From: Antiquaquibacter metalliresistens
GTDB taxonomy: Bacteria; Actinomycetota; Actinomycetes; Actinomycetales; Microbacteriaceae
DNA: 64,000 nt
Direction: 5' to 3'
Assembly (NCBI RefSeq): GCF_029211225.1
Contig: NZ_JARGEM010000003.1
Coordinates: forward strand, 310,001 to 374,000
Below are positions 1-8,297 of this stretch, piece by piece. Both the position numbers and the translations under genes were made by a program. Every line of letters begins with the position of its first letter. Position 1 is the stretch's first letter. Below the pieces are notes generated by a model that did not search any database, was not told where the DNA came from, and saw nothing but the letters and a program-made list of their open reading frames with translations.

Positions 1-24
1 ACGCCCCCACCGAGGTGAGGGCGT
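1..24. terminator. Terminator-like hairpin downstream of rpsT
   Basis: ACGCCC-c-CAC pairs with GTG-a-GGGCGT around a CGAG loop, one mismatch. It lies 75 bases beyond the rpsT stop codon on the minus strand, so it probably ends that transcript. It could also serve a gene left of the window. Bases 25-99 hold nothing else recognisable. Confidence 0.5.
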
Positions 25-99
25 TCGTTCAGCCGGTGATCGAGCGGGTCGATCCGACCGACGGTTCGAGCAGTGCGCCGTGAACGGCGCAGTCGAGAC

Positions 100-360
100 C
101 TAGAGGGATGCGACCTGCTTGGCGATGGCCGACTTGCGGTTCGCCGCCTGGTTCTTGTGGATGACACCCTTGCTCGCGGCCTTGTCGAGCTTCTTGCCGG
201 CGAGGGCGAGGGCGGCGGTGGCCTTCTCCTTGTCACCGGCGGAGATCGCCTCGCGCGTGGCGCGAACGGCGGTCTTGACCTCGCTCTTGACGGCCTTGTT
301 GCGGTCCTGAGCCTTCTTGTTGGTCAGGATGCGCTTGATCTGCGACTTGATGTTTGCCAC
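100..360 (-). CDS. rpsT: 30S ribosomal protein S20
   Basis: This is small-subunit ribosomal protein bS20, which binds the 5' domain of 16S rRNA during 30S assembly. The 86-residue product opens [18 protein letters not shown] and is rich in Lys and Ala throughout, as bS20 is, and its length is usual for the family. The GTG at 360 is chosen because the bS20 N-terminus begins exactly there; the reading frame runs 47 codons further upstream without homology. An AGAAAG stretch about 8 bases upstream can serve as ribosome binding site. Opposite orientation to lepA nearby is the usual actinobacterial arrangement. Confidence 0.97.
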   Translation of the reverse strand: MANIKSQIKRILTNKKAQDRNKAVKSEVKTAVRATREAISAGDKEKATAALALAGKKLDKAASKGVIHKNQAANRKSAIAKQVASL

Positions 361-580
361 GTGGGTGCTTTCTGGTTTGTACGGATGTCGTGCGGCAGCC
401 GGGTGGATTCCCCGGAGTCCGGCTGCGATTCGCTCGGTCCACGATCGGGACCGCGCGCAAGCCAAGGAGTAACGATACCAGTTCCGGCCCGTCGCGGCCA
501 CCGCATCCCGAGGTCAACCGGAACGCGATGCGGGGGTTAGCCGGATGGTCGCGGAGCTGCGCGATTTCTAGCGTAGAGGC
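361..580. other. Divergent intergenic region rpsT / DUF4190 gene
   Basis: These 220 bases separate two divergent genes and hold no convincing reading frame of their own. On the plus strand a TAGCGT element at 569-574 ends six bases before the ATG at 581, which suggests a leaderless transcript. The rpsT promoter must lie here on the other strand; TACAAA around 375-380 is a weak -10 candidate. Confidence 0.4.
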
Positions 581-886
581 ATGACCACGACCCCAGTTCT
601 CGAAACCCCCACCACCGAGCCGACGGCACCTGCCGCAGCCCCGACCCAGACGCTCGGCATCGTCAGCCTTGTGCTCGGTATCGCGTCGATCCTCACCGGG
701 TTCCAGGCGATCCTGGGCATCGCCGCGATCGTGCTCGGCATTCTCGCGCTGCAGCGCGAGCCCGCGAGCCGCTCGTTCGCGATCGCGGGCATCGTCACGG
801 GCGCGCTGCAGTTCGTCGGGCTGGCCTTCGTCGCGCTCGGCTTCCTCGCGGTGCTGCCCTTCGTGCCGTTCTTCTTCGCCTTCTAG
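581..886 (+). CDS. DUF4190-type small membrane protein
   Basis: A 101-residue protein of unknown role. After a Thr/Pro/Ala-rich N-terminus (about residues 1-22) come two hydrophobic segments at roughly 24-54 and 65-100, joined by a short polar link containing LALQREPASRSFAIAG. That pattern (GIVSLVLGI...ILALQ) matches the DUF4190 family, found in many actinobacterial membrane proteins. Start codon ATG at 581 fits the TAGCGT-N6-ATG leaderless layout. It is convergent with the surface protein at 952-2250 and shares a bidirectional hairpin with it. No function can be assigned from sequence. Confidence 0.75.
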   Translation: MTTTPVLETPTTEPTAPAAAPTQTLGIVSLVLGIASILTGFQAILGIAAIVLGILALQREPASRSFAIAGIVTGALQFVGLAFVALGFLAVLPFVPFFFAF

Positions 887-916
887 GACGTGAACCCTCG
901 AGCACCGAGGGGAGCG

Positions 917-950
917 GATGCGCCCGGCCACATCGGTGACCGGGCGCATC
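917..950. terminator. Bidirectional terminator hairpin
   Basis: An 11-bp perfect stem GATGCGCCCGG / CCGGGCGCATC is extended inward by CAC/GTG after one mismatch. It sits between two convergent genes (stops at 886 and 952) and can end both transcripts. Confidence 0.75.
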
Positions 951-951
951 G

Positions 952-2250
952 TCACGCGCGCTTCGTGCGTCGGGCGAACAGCCCGATCGCGACACCGGCG
1001 GCCAGGAGTGCGCCACCGGCGATGATCAGCACCGGCGGTTCCGAGGTGCCGGTGGCAGCGAGCTCCAGCACGGTCACCGCGAACCAGCCGACGAGCGCGC
1101 CGGTGATGTCGTAGATCGCGACCTTGTGCACACCCGCCGGCAGACCGCTCGGCAGCGTGATGCTGAGCGATCCGCTGGCGTCGGCGGTGGACCAGCCCAC
1201 GAACGTCGGCGACGAGTAGTGGTAGATCGCGAAGCTCTGGCCGGCGGCGGTGCTGCCGAGCGCCACCTCGTAGGAGGTCTTCTCGCCGGAGACGGCTCCG
1301 GTGGGCAGCTCGTCCTCGACGAGCTCGCCATCGCTGGGCGCGGGCGGCGTCACGGGCGGCTCGCTGCCCGCGCTGGGGGTCCAATCCACCACCTGGCTCG
1401 TGCCGTAGCTGATGTCCGTAAACAGCAGCCCGTCGCTCGCCACGGCGCCGAGGCCGGTGACGAAACCGATGCCGTCCGCACTCGGTGCCGACGGCGAGCC
1501 CTTGAAGTTCAGGCCGCGTGCGCTCTTAGCCTCGCCGTTGACGACCCGGTGGTAGTACTCCCAGGTCGGGATCAGGGCGATCGACGCGCCATCCACGAAC
1601 ACCTCGGTCATGTCGTTGCCGTCGTCGATGAAGTGCGTGATCGTGCGGATGTCGTGGGCGACGGCCGGGTCGAAGGTGCCGAGCACCACCGATCGCCAGT
1701 CGCCCATGGAGGCATCCGTCGCGTCGCTGACGACCCACATCGTGCTCAGCTCGAGCTTGCCGCCCACATGACGGAACTGCAGGATGCCGCCCGCGCGGTT
1801 CGTGCCGTGCCCGACGCTGACCTCCACGTTGATCCCCTCCACGTAGCCCGTGGTCGGGGCGACCACGTAGTCCGCGGTGAAGGTGTTGTTGGTCGCGCCG
1901 GTGCTCGTCTCGCCCGCGGCATCCACCACCTCCAACTGGGGAGAGGTCGCGTGGTTGATGGCGCCGCCGGGGAAGAGCGCGTTGGAGACGCGCAGGCTCG
2001 CCCCCGCCGGGTCGAGGCCGGAGGCGGGGTAGCCGGCGTTGCCGACGATCTCGGCGTCGTAGCCCGCGGCAGCCGTCCAGCCGTTCTGGCCGTTCGGGCT
2101 CGCATCCAGGGTGTACCCGGTGGTGAAGTCGACGCTGTTGGGGTTGGGGAGGCCCGCGCCGAGCGCAGCGGCGGGCGCGGCGATCGCGACGCATAGCAGC
2201 GCCACGCCGCTCGCGGCGATCAGGCGGGAGGGGGACAGGGCATGAGGCAT
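952..2250 (-). CDS. Secreted surface protein with LAATG sorting signal
   Basis: A 432-residue exported protein. Start ATG at 2250 is chosen because a GGAG sits about 7 bases upstream and the signal peptide (MPHALSPSRLIAASG, then a hydrophobic run ending AAALGA) begins there. The body is beta-rich and resembles a carbohydrate-binding or concanavalin-like fold, but no named family is clear. Residues near 345-410 form an Ig-like segment. The C-terminus carries LELAATGTSEPP, a hydrophobic helix and a final RRTKRA, which is a complete cell-wall sorting signal. The motif is LAxTG rather than LPxTG, the form associated with class E sortases of high-GC actinobacteria. No sortase gene lies in the window. 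Function beyond surface display is unknown. Confidence 0.7.
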   Translation of the reverse strand: MPHALSPSRLIAASGVALLCVAIAAPAAALGAGLPNPNSVDFTTGYTLDASPNGQNGWTAAAGYDAEIVGNAGYPASGLDPAGASLRVSNALFPGGAINHATSPQLEVVDAAGETSTGATNNTFTADYVVAPTTGYVEGINVEVSVGHGTNRAGGILQFRHVGGKLELSTMWVVSDATDASMGDWRSVVLGTFDPAVAHDIRTITHFIDDGNDMTEVFVDGASIALIPTWEYYHRVVNGEAKSARGLNFKGSPSAPSADGIGFVTGLGAVASDGLLFTDISYGTSQVVDWTPSAGSEPPVTPPAPSDGELVEDELPTGAVSGEKTSYEVALGSTAAGQSFAIYHYSSPTFVGWSTADASGSLSITLPSGLPAGVHKVAIYDITGALVGWFAVTVLELAATGTSEPPVLIIAGGALLAAGVAIGLFARRTKRA

Positions 2251-2345
2251 GACATCTCCGGAGTTTTGGCTGGGTGCTTCCACTCTTTCCGGAGAGAGCC
2301 TCAAGTTCGTGTCCCGGCTCGAAAATCACCCATTCGTTCACCTGC

Positions 2346-2413
2346 CCGGTCCCCATTCGGGGTCCGGGGCCGAGTTGGCCTGGGGCGAGCTCGCTCTCTC
2401 GTAGAATCGTCGG
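2346..2413 (+). promoter_or_regulatory. lepA promoter, leaderless start
   Basis: TAGAAT at 2402-2407 ends six bases before the GTG start at 2414, so transcription probably begins at the start codon itself. A small hairpin (CCGG-t-CCCC / GGGG-t-CCGG) lies at 2346-2367. No clear -35 hexamer at ideal spacing was seen; TTGGCC at 2375-2380 is 21 bases away. Confidence 0.55.
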
Positions 2414-4270
2414 GTGAGTCCCCGAGCAGCCCGGGCCCTCGAGCCTGCCTCGACGGATCCCGCCTTCATCCGCAATTTCTGCATCATCGCGCACATCGAC
2501 CACGGCAAGTCGACGCTCGCCGACCGCATGCTCGGCATCACCGGCATCGTCAGCGACCGCGACATGCGTGCCCAATACCTCGACCGCATGGACATCGAGC
2601 GCGAGCGCGGCATCACCATCAAGAGCCAGGCGGTGCGGATGCCGTGGGCCCTCGAAGGCCAGAGCTACGCCCTGAACATGATCGACACCCCGGGGCACGT
2701 GGACTTCACCTACGAGGTCTCCCGCTCGCTCGCCGCCTGCGAGGGTGCGATCCTGCTGGTGGATGCCGCGCAGGGCATCGAGGCCCAGACCCTGGCGAAC
2801 CTCTACCTGGCGCTCGAGAACGATCTGACGATCATCCCCGTGCTTAACAAGATCGACCTGCCGGCGGCCGACCCGGAGAAGTACTCGAAGGAGCTCGCGA
2901 GCCTCATCGGCGGCAGTTCGGATGACGTGCTGCGGGTCAGCGGCAAGACCGGCCAGGGCGTCGAGGAGCTGCTCGATCGTGTCGTCGAGCTCATCCCCGC
3001 GCCGGTCGGCGACCCCGCCGCCCCGTCGCGCGCCATGATCTTCGACTCGGTCTACGACTCCTACCGCGGCGTCATCACCTACGTGCGCATGATCGACGGC
3101 AAGCTCAGCCCGCGCGAGAAGATCCAGATGATGTCGACCAAGGCCGTGCACGAGCTGCTCGAGATCGGGGTGAGCTCCCCGGAGCCGACCCCGACGAAGG
3201 GGCTCGGCGTCGGCGAGGTCGGCTACCTCATCACGGGCGTGAAAGACGTGCGCCAGTCCAAGGTCGGCGACACGGTCACCAACGCGCAGCGACCCTCCAC
3301 GCAGCCGCTGCCGGGCTACACCGATCCCAAGCCCATGGTGTTCTCGGGGCTGTACCCGATCGACGGCAGCGACTACCCGGTGCTGCGTGAGGCGCTCGAC
3401 AAGCTCAAGCTGTCGGATGCCTCGCTCAACTACGAGCCGGAGACCTCCGTCGCCCTCGGCTTCGGTTTCCGCTGCGGATTCCTCGGCCTGCTGCACCTCG
3501 AGATCGTCACCGAGCGTCTGGAGCGCGAGTTCGGCCTCGACCTGATCTCCACCGCCCCGAGCGTGACCTACGAGGTCACCACGGAGGACAAGAAGCAGTA
3601 CACCGTCACTAACCCGAGCGAGTTCCCCTCCGGCACCAAGATCGCCCACGTCACCGAGCCGATGGTGAAGGCGGCGATCCTGGCCCCCAAGGACTACGTC
3701 GGCACGATCATGGAGCTCTGCCAGTCCCGTCGCGGCACGCTCATCGGCATGGACTACCTGGGCGAGGATCGCGTGGAGATCAAGTACACGATCCCGCTCG
3801 GTGAGATCGTCTTCGACTTCTTCGACCAGTTGAAGTCGAAGACCGCAGGCTACGCCTCGCTCGACTACGAGCCCTCGGGCGACCAGGAGGCGGATCTCGT
3901 CAAGGTCGACATCCTGCTGCAGGGTGAGGCCGTTGACGCGTTCAGCGCGATCGTGCACCGCGACAAGGCCTACGCCTACGGCACGCTCATGGCCGAGCGG
4001 TTGAAGAAGCTCATCCCGCGCCAGCAGTTCGAGGTGCCGATCCAGGCCGCCATCGGCGCGCGCATCATCGCGCGCGAGACGATCTCCGCTATCCGCAAAG
4101 ACGTGCTCGCCAAGTGCTACGGCGGTGACATCACCCGCAAGCGCAAGCTCCTCGAGAAGCAGAAGGAGGGCAAGAAGCGCATGAAGATGGTGGGCCGCGT
4201 CGAGGTGCCCCAGGAGGCGTTCATCGCGGCGCTGTCGGGGGATACCGAGGCGAAGAAGGACAAGAAGTAG
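2414..4270 (+). CDS. lepA: Elongation factor 4 (LepA)
   Basis: A 618-residue translational GTPase that acts on stalled or mistranslocated ribosomes and in 30S biogenesis. The GTPase domain begins with [23 protein letters not shown] (P-loop), followed by DTPGHVDF (G3) and [10 protein letters not shown] (G4). The LepA-specific C-terminal domain carries the basic stretch [20 protein letters not shown] near the end. Length is normal. GTG at 2414 is supported by the -10 element six bases upstream. It is transcribed alone; the next gene has its own promoter-like element. In many actinobacteria lepA precedes hemW and hrcA; here four genes (two of them on the minus strand) sit between lepA and hemW. 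Confidence 0.97.
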   Translation: MSPRAARALEPASTDPAFIRNFCIIAHIDHGKSTLADRMLGITGIVSDRDMRAQYLDRMDIERERGITIKSQAVRMPWALEGQSYALNMIDTPGHVDFTYEVSRSLAACEGAILLVDAAQGIEAQTLANLYLALENDLTIIPVLNKIDLPAADPEKYSKELASLIGGSSDDVLRVSGKTGQGVEELLDRVVELIPAPVGDPAAPSRAMIFDSVYDSYRGVITYVRMIDGKLSPREKIQMMSTKAVHELLEIGVSSPEPTPTKGLGVGEVGYLITGVKDVRQSKVGDTVTNAQRPSTQPLPGYTDPKPMVFSGLYPIDGSDYPVLREALDKLKLSDASLNYEPETSVALGFGFRCGFLGLLHLEIVTERLEREFGLDLISTAPSVTYEVTTEDKKQYTVTNPSEFPSGTKIAHVTEPMVKAAILAPKDYVGTIMELCQSRRGTLIGMDYLGEDRVEIKYTIPLGEIVFDFFDQLKSKTAGYASLDYEPSGDQEADLVKVDILLQGEAVDAFSAIVHRDKAYAYGTLMAERLKKLIPRQQFEVPIQAAIGARIIARETISAIRKDVLAKCYGGDITRKRKLLEKQKEGKKRMKMVGRVEVPQEAFIAALSGDTEAKKDKK

Positions 4271-4348
4271 CGGCATCCCCGCGGGCGGTTTTGTAGCTCG
4301 GGACCAATGGACTGCGTTGCCAGCGGGAGGTTTGACTACGTTTGGGCC

Positions 4349-6106
4349 ATGGCTACCTATCGTCCTCCGGTCTCTGACCTGACCTTCGCCCTCGAACACG
4401 TCGTCGACTACAACGCTGTGGCCGCGCTCCCGGGCTTCGAGCACGCCGACCTCGAGACCGTCGCCGGCATGCTCGCCGAGTGCGGCGACTTCATGGCGAA
4501 GGTTGTCGCGCCAACCAACCGCATCGGCGACACCGAGGGGGCCAAGCGCCAGCCCGATGGCACCGTGACGTTGCCCAAGGAGTTCCACACCGCCTACGAG
4601 CAGTACGTCGAGACCGGTTGGGGTTCGGTGCCGTTCCCCGAGGAGTTCGGCGGTGGCGGGTTCCCGTGGACGATCGGGCTTGCCATCCAAGAGATGCTGC
4701 AGTCCGCGAACCTCGGGTTCTCGCTCGGGCCGCTGCTGACCCAGGGCGCGATCGATGCGCTGCTGCACTACGGCAGCGACGAGCAGAAGCAGACCTACCT
4801 GCCCAAGATGATCAGCGGGCAGTGGTCGGGCACCATGAACCTCACCGAGCCGCAGGCCGGCTCCGATGTCGGCGCGCTCACCACGAAGGCGGTGCCCAAC
4901 GGTGACGGCACCTATGCGATCAGCGGTCAGAAGATCTTCATCACCTTCGGCGAGCACAGCCTCACCGAGCAGATCGTGCACCTGGTGCTCGCCCGCACCC
5001 CCGGTGCCCCGGAGGGCACGAAGGGCATCTCGTGCTTCATCGTGCCGAAGTTCCTGCTGAACGAAGACGGCACGCCCGGCGAGCGCAACACCGTCGAGTG
5101 CCTGGCGATCGAGCACAAGCTCGGCATCCACGGCTCGCCCACGTGCGTGATGTCCTACGAGGGCGCCACCGGCTACCTCATCGGCGAGGAGAACCTCGGC
5201 ATGCGCATCATGTTCGTCATGATGAACAGCGCCCGTCTCTCGGTCGGCACGCAGGGTCTCGCGATCGCGGAGCGCGCCTACCAGCAGTCGCTCGAGTACG
5301 CGAAGGAGCGCGTGCAGGGTCCGACCGTCGACGGCGAGGCCACCATCATCGGCCACCCGGACGTGCGCCGGATGCTGCTGACCCAGAAGGCGTACATCGC
5401 CGCGGTGCGCCGTATGGTGCTGCTCAATGCCACCAACATCGACCTCGCCAAGTTCCACCCGGACGAGGCGGTGCGTGCCCGCGCCAACGAGATCGTGGGC
5501 CTCTTGACCCCGATGAGCAAGAGCTTCGGCACCGACCTGGGCGTCGAGCTCTCGTCGATGGCGCTGCAGGTGCACGGCGGCATGGGCTTCATCGAGGAGA
5601 CCGGCGCCGCGCAGCACCTGCGCGACTCGCGCATCACGCCGATCTACGAGGGCACGAACGGCATCCAGGCCGCCGACCTCATCGGCCGCAAGCTCGGTGT
5701 GCGCGGCGGCGCCTCGGTCATGGAGTTCCTGGCCCAGATGCGCGAGCTGCTGCCGCAGCTGGCCGCCGCGGGCGACGACCTCGCCGCGGTCGGCACCGAG
5801 CTCGCGACCCAGTTCGACGCGCTCGAGCAGGCGACGGGATGGATGCTGCGCTCCGCTGCAGACCCGGCCGGCGCCCTCTCCGGCTCCACCCCGTTCCTGC
5901 GGATGTGGGCGCTCTGCGTCGGGGGCTGGCTGCTGGCCAAGGGCGCCCTGGCCGCGGCATCCGGCCACGACGCGGAGCGCGCCGAGACCGAGCTCGTGCT
6001 CGCCCGCTACTACGCCTCGCAGCTGCTGCCCGCCGTGGCAGGCCTGCTGCCGGGTGCGACCGCGGGTGCGCGCGACCTCTACGCGCTGCCCGCCGAGCGC
6101 TTCTGA
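4349..6106 (+). CDS. Acyl-CoA dehydrogenase, long form with C-terminal domain
   Basis: A 585-residue FAD-dependent acyl-CoA dehydrogenase catalysing the first alpha,beta-oxidation step of fatty acid breakdown. N-terminal helical domain, middle beta domain (MNLTEPQAGSDVGAL...ITFGE), C-terminal helical domain containing YEGTNGIQAADLIGRKL with the usual catalytic Glu, then an extra helical region from about residue 470, typical of the long subfamily (FadE5-like in mycobacteria). ATG at 4349 is chosen over an in-frame ATG 42 bases upstream because TACGTT (4337-4342) ends six bases before it and homology starts at MATYRPPVSDL. It is probably leaderless and alone, or cotranscribed with the DUF1990 gene that follows after 23 bases. 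Confidence 0.9.
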   Translation: MATYRPPVSDLTFALEHVVDYNAVAALPGFEHADLETVAGMLAECGDFMAKVVAPTNRIGDTEGAKRQPDGTVTLPKEFHTAYEQYVETGWGSVPFPEEFGGGGFPWTIGLAIQEMLQSANLGFSLGPLLTQGAIDALLHYGSDEQKQTYLPKMISGQWSGTMNLTEPQAGSDVGALTTKAVPNGDGTYAISGQKIFITFGEHSLTEQIVHLVLARTPGAPEGTKGISCFIVPKFLLNEDGTPGERNTVECLAIEHKLGIHGSPTCVMSYEGATGYLIGEENLGMRIMFVMMNSARLSVGTQGLAIAERAYQQSLEYAKERVQGPTVDGEATIIGHPDVRRMLLTQKAYIAAVRRMVLLNATNIDLAKFHPDEAVRARANEIVGLLTPMSKSFGTDLGVELSSMALQVHGGMGFIEETGAAQHLRDSRITPIYEGTNGIQAADLIGRKLGVRGGASVMEFLAQMRELLPQLAAAGDDLAAVGTELATQFDALEQATGWMLRSAADPAGALSGSTPFLRMWALCVGGWLLAKGALAAASGHDAERAETELVLARYYASQLLPAVAGLLPGATAGARDLYALPAERF

Positions 6107-6129
6107 CCCATGAACGCGGTGCGCAGGTG

Positions 6130-6696
6130 ATGGGTGTGGCGGCGCTGGCCGCCGCTCCCGTCACCTACGCCGCGGTCGGCGGCACCCGTGCTGCCGACCT
6201 GCTCGCCTACCCTCCCGCCGGATTCCGGTCGAGCGAGCACCGCGCGCGCATCGGACACGGACCGCAGCGCTGGGCCTTCGCGACCGCCGAGGTGATGAGC
6301 TGGGGCATCAAGCGCCGCGCCGGATTCCGGGTGGAGACGGTGGTGCCGGCGGCGGAGCACGCCGAGCACCTGTTCACCGCCGAAGGACTCGAGGTGGTGC
6401 GGCCGGGCGATACCGCCGTCATCCGCATCGGCCCCGTGCGCGAGCCGGTGCGGGTCGTCTACACCGTCGACGAGGAGCGCGAGGTCGGCTTCGCCTATGG
6501 CACGCTGCCCGGGCATCCGCTCGAGGGCGAGGAGAGCTTCATGCTCGAACGGCGGGACGACGACTCGGTGTGGCTGGTGGTTCGTGCCTTCTCTCGACCG
6601 ACGGGCTCGTGGCGAGCGGTGGCGCCGCTGCTGAGTCTCGCGCGCGCGATCGTGGTACGCCGGTACCTGCGCGTGCTCGCGGTCAAACTGGGCTGA
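6130..6696 (+). CDS. DUF1990 family protein
   Basis: A 188-residue protein resembling the DUF1990 family by its Y.AVGGTR near the start, the GFRSSEHRARIGHGPQRWAFA segment, and the late GHPLEGEESF motif followed by FSRPTGSWRAVAPLLSLARAIVVRRYL. The family is widespread in actinobacteria, has a lipid-binding-like fold and no proven function. The start is uncertain: ATG at 6130 is taken, with GTG at 6127 directly before it. It follows the acyl-CoA dehydrogenase closely, so it may be its cotranscribed partner, though this is only positional. It is convergent with the TauE-like gene, with one base between stop codons. Confidence 0.65.
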   Translation: MGVAALAAAPVTYAAVGGTRAADLLAYPPAGFRSSEHRARIGHGPQRWAFATAEVMSWGIKRRAGFRVETVVPAAEHAEHLFTAEGLEVVRPGDTAVIRIGPVREPVRVVYTVDEEREVGFAYGTLPGHPLEGEESFMLERRDDDSVWLVVRAFSRPTGSWRAVAPLLSLARAIVVRRYLRVLAVKLG

Positions 6697-6697
6697 G

Positions 6698-7483
6698 CTA
6701 CGGCTTTCGCTGTGCCCGGATCGCTCGCACGGTCAGCTGGATCGCGATGCCGACGAGCAGGATCGAGAACAGGATCGCCGCGAGCCGTGACGGCAGCGCG
6801 AGGGCGATGTAGGCGCCGCCGACCGAGGCGACCGCGGCGGCGGCCCCCACGATCAGCCCCGTGCGCAGGTTCACGAGTCCGTTGCGGTAGTTGGTGATCG
6901 TGCCGGTGACGGTGGTCGGGATCATCACCAGCAGCGACGTGCCCTTCGCGATGAGATCGCTGATGCCGAAGATGCCCACGAGCGCTGGCACGGCGATGAT
7001 GCCGCCGCCGACGCCGAGGAGGCCCGACGCGATGCCCATCACGAGCCCCAGCGCCAGATAGGCGACCGCGAGCCACGGCGTGAGCGCGAGCGGCTCCCCG
7101 CGTTCCGGCTCGACGAAGAGCAGCCGCACGGCCACGATGAGCAGCAGCGCGATGAAGCTCCAGCGCAGCCAGACGATCGGGATGCGCTTGAGCAGGTTGG
7201 CGCCGATCACCGCGCCCCCGATCGCGCCGACCGCGATGAATGCGGCGGCGATGAAGTCGATCTCGCCGTTGGCGATGTAGGTGATCGATCCCGCGATGGA
7301 GGTGGGCAGGATCGCCAGCAGTGACGCGGCGGACGCTCGCCGCTGGTCGAGCCCCGCGAAGGTCACCAGCAGCGGCACCAGGATGATGCCGCCGCCGACC
7401 CCGAACGCCCCGCTGAGCAGGCCGCCGACGAGGCCGATCGCGAGGAGGACCAGAACGCGCGGGCGCGGTGACACGATTTCCAT
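6698..7483 (-). CDS. TauE/SafE family membrane permease
   Basis: A 261-residue polytopic membrane protein with about eight hydrophobic segments. The family exports or imports sulfonates, sulfite or other organic anions. The internal duplication is clear: LVGGLLSGAFGVGGGIILVPLLV near residue 18 is echoed by LVMGIASGLLGVGGGIIAVPALV near residue 150. These GxxSGxxGxGGGxxxVP repeats are the family hallmark. The protein ends in a short basic tail. Substrate cannot be read from sequence, and no sulfur gene adjoins it. The minus-strand ATG at 7483 is the only sensible start. Confidence 0.85.
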   Translation of the reverse strand: MEIVSPRPRVLVLLAIGLVGGLLSGAFGVGGGIILVPLLVTFAGLDQRRASAASLLAILPTSIAGSITYIANGEIDFIAAAFIAVGAIGGAVIGANLLKRIPIVWLRWSFIALLLIVAVRLLFVEPERGEPLALTPWLAVAYLALGLVMGIASGLLGVGGGIIAVPALVGIFGISDLIAKGTSLLVMIPTTVTGTITNYRNGLVNLRTGLIVGAAAAVASVGGAYIALALPSRLAAILFSILLVGIAIQLTVRAIRAQRKP

Positions 7484-7525
7484 GGCTCTAGCGAACCATG
7501 TTCCGGGGGGTGCTCGTGACCGCGG

Positions 7526-8254
7526 TCAGGGGCTCACGGTGTCGAGTTGCCCGGTGTCCGATCGTGCTTCGTCCGCGACGGGCTCCGGTGCGGTGCTCTC
7601 GACGGCGGCGACGAGCGCATCCAGTCCCGACTCGAGATCCTCGAGCACCGTGATCGCGCTCGTGCCGGCCAGCTCGGCGGCGCTGTAGATGCCGGTGGCG
7701 ACCGCGATGAACGGGATGCCGGCCGAGTCGGCGGCCAGCCCGTCGTTGGGCGTGTCCCCGACGATCACGGCGTTCTCGCCGGCCAGTGCGTCGCGAGCGC
7801 CGGCGGTGAGGTGGTGGCGGGTGGGGGACTCGTGCCCGAAGTAGGAATGCTGCCAGTCGAAGGCCTCGGGGTCGAGACCGGCGGCGAGCAGCTTGTACCT
7901 GGCCCGGTTGGGGCCGTTGCCGGTGAGCAGGGCGTTGGTCCACCCTCGGGCGGCCACGGTCTCGAGCGCCTGCTCAACGCCTGCGCACAGTTCGCGGTCC
8001 CAGCCGCGCTCGAACTGGTCGCGCGAGAGCACGTCGAGATCGAAGAGCACCTCGTGCAGCCGGCCCGGGTCGAGATCGTTGGCCAACATGATCTCGGTCA
8101 GCAGCTGCCCCTCGGTCATGCCGTGCGGCTGGTCGACCGGCTTCGTCGGTCGCACCCCCGTCACGTGCTCGATCGCGTCGAGGTAGAGGGTGCCGGCGGT
8201 GGGCGAATTCTGCACCAGGGTGCCGTCGATGTCCCACAAAATATACGTGCTCAT
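7526..8254 (-). CDS. HAD-superfamily phosphatase
   Basis: A 242-residue HAD hydrolase of the phosphoglycolate-phosphatase-like group. Motif I is LWDIDGTLV with nucleophile Asp8 and acid/base Asp10; an alpha-helical cap follows; motif II is the LLTGNG segment; motif IV is IVGDTPNDGLAADSAG. Start ATG at 8254 is chosen because motif I begins seven residues later, as usual in the family, and a CACAAT element ends six bases upstream. Substrate is unknown. It is divergent from hemW with only 43 bases between start codons, so the two promoters must overlap. Confidence 0.85.
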   Translation of the reverse strand: MSTYILWDIDGTLVQNSPTAGTLYLDAIEHVTGVRPTKPVDQPHGMTEGQLLTEIMLANDLDPGRLHEVLFDLDVLSRDQFERGWDRELCAGVEQALETVAARGWTNALLTGNGPNRARYKLLAAGLDPEAFDWQHSYFGHESPTRHHLTAGARDALAGENAVIVGDTPNDGLAADSAGIPFIAVATGIYSAAELAGTSAITVLEDLESGLDALVAAVESTAPEPVADEARSDTGQLDTVSP

Positions 8255-8297
8255 CCGTCCATTGTGACAACACCCCTCCCCCGGGGGACAATCGGAT

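Noticed and set aside
1526-5968. Very long open frame on the minus strand (1480 codons) across lepA and the acyl-CoA dehydrogenase
   Set aside because: It is antisense to two well-conserved genes, is built of His/Arg/Asp/Leu-rich low-complexity sequence and reflects scarcity of stop codons at high GC.
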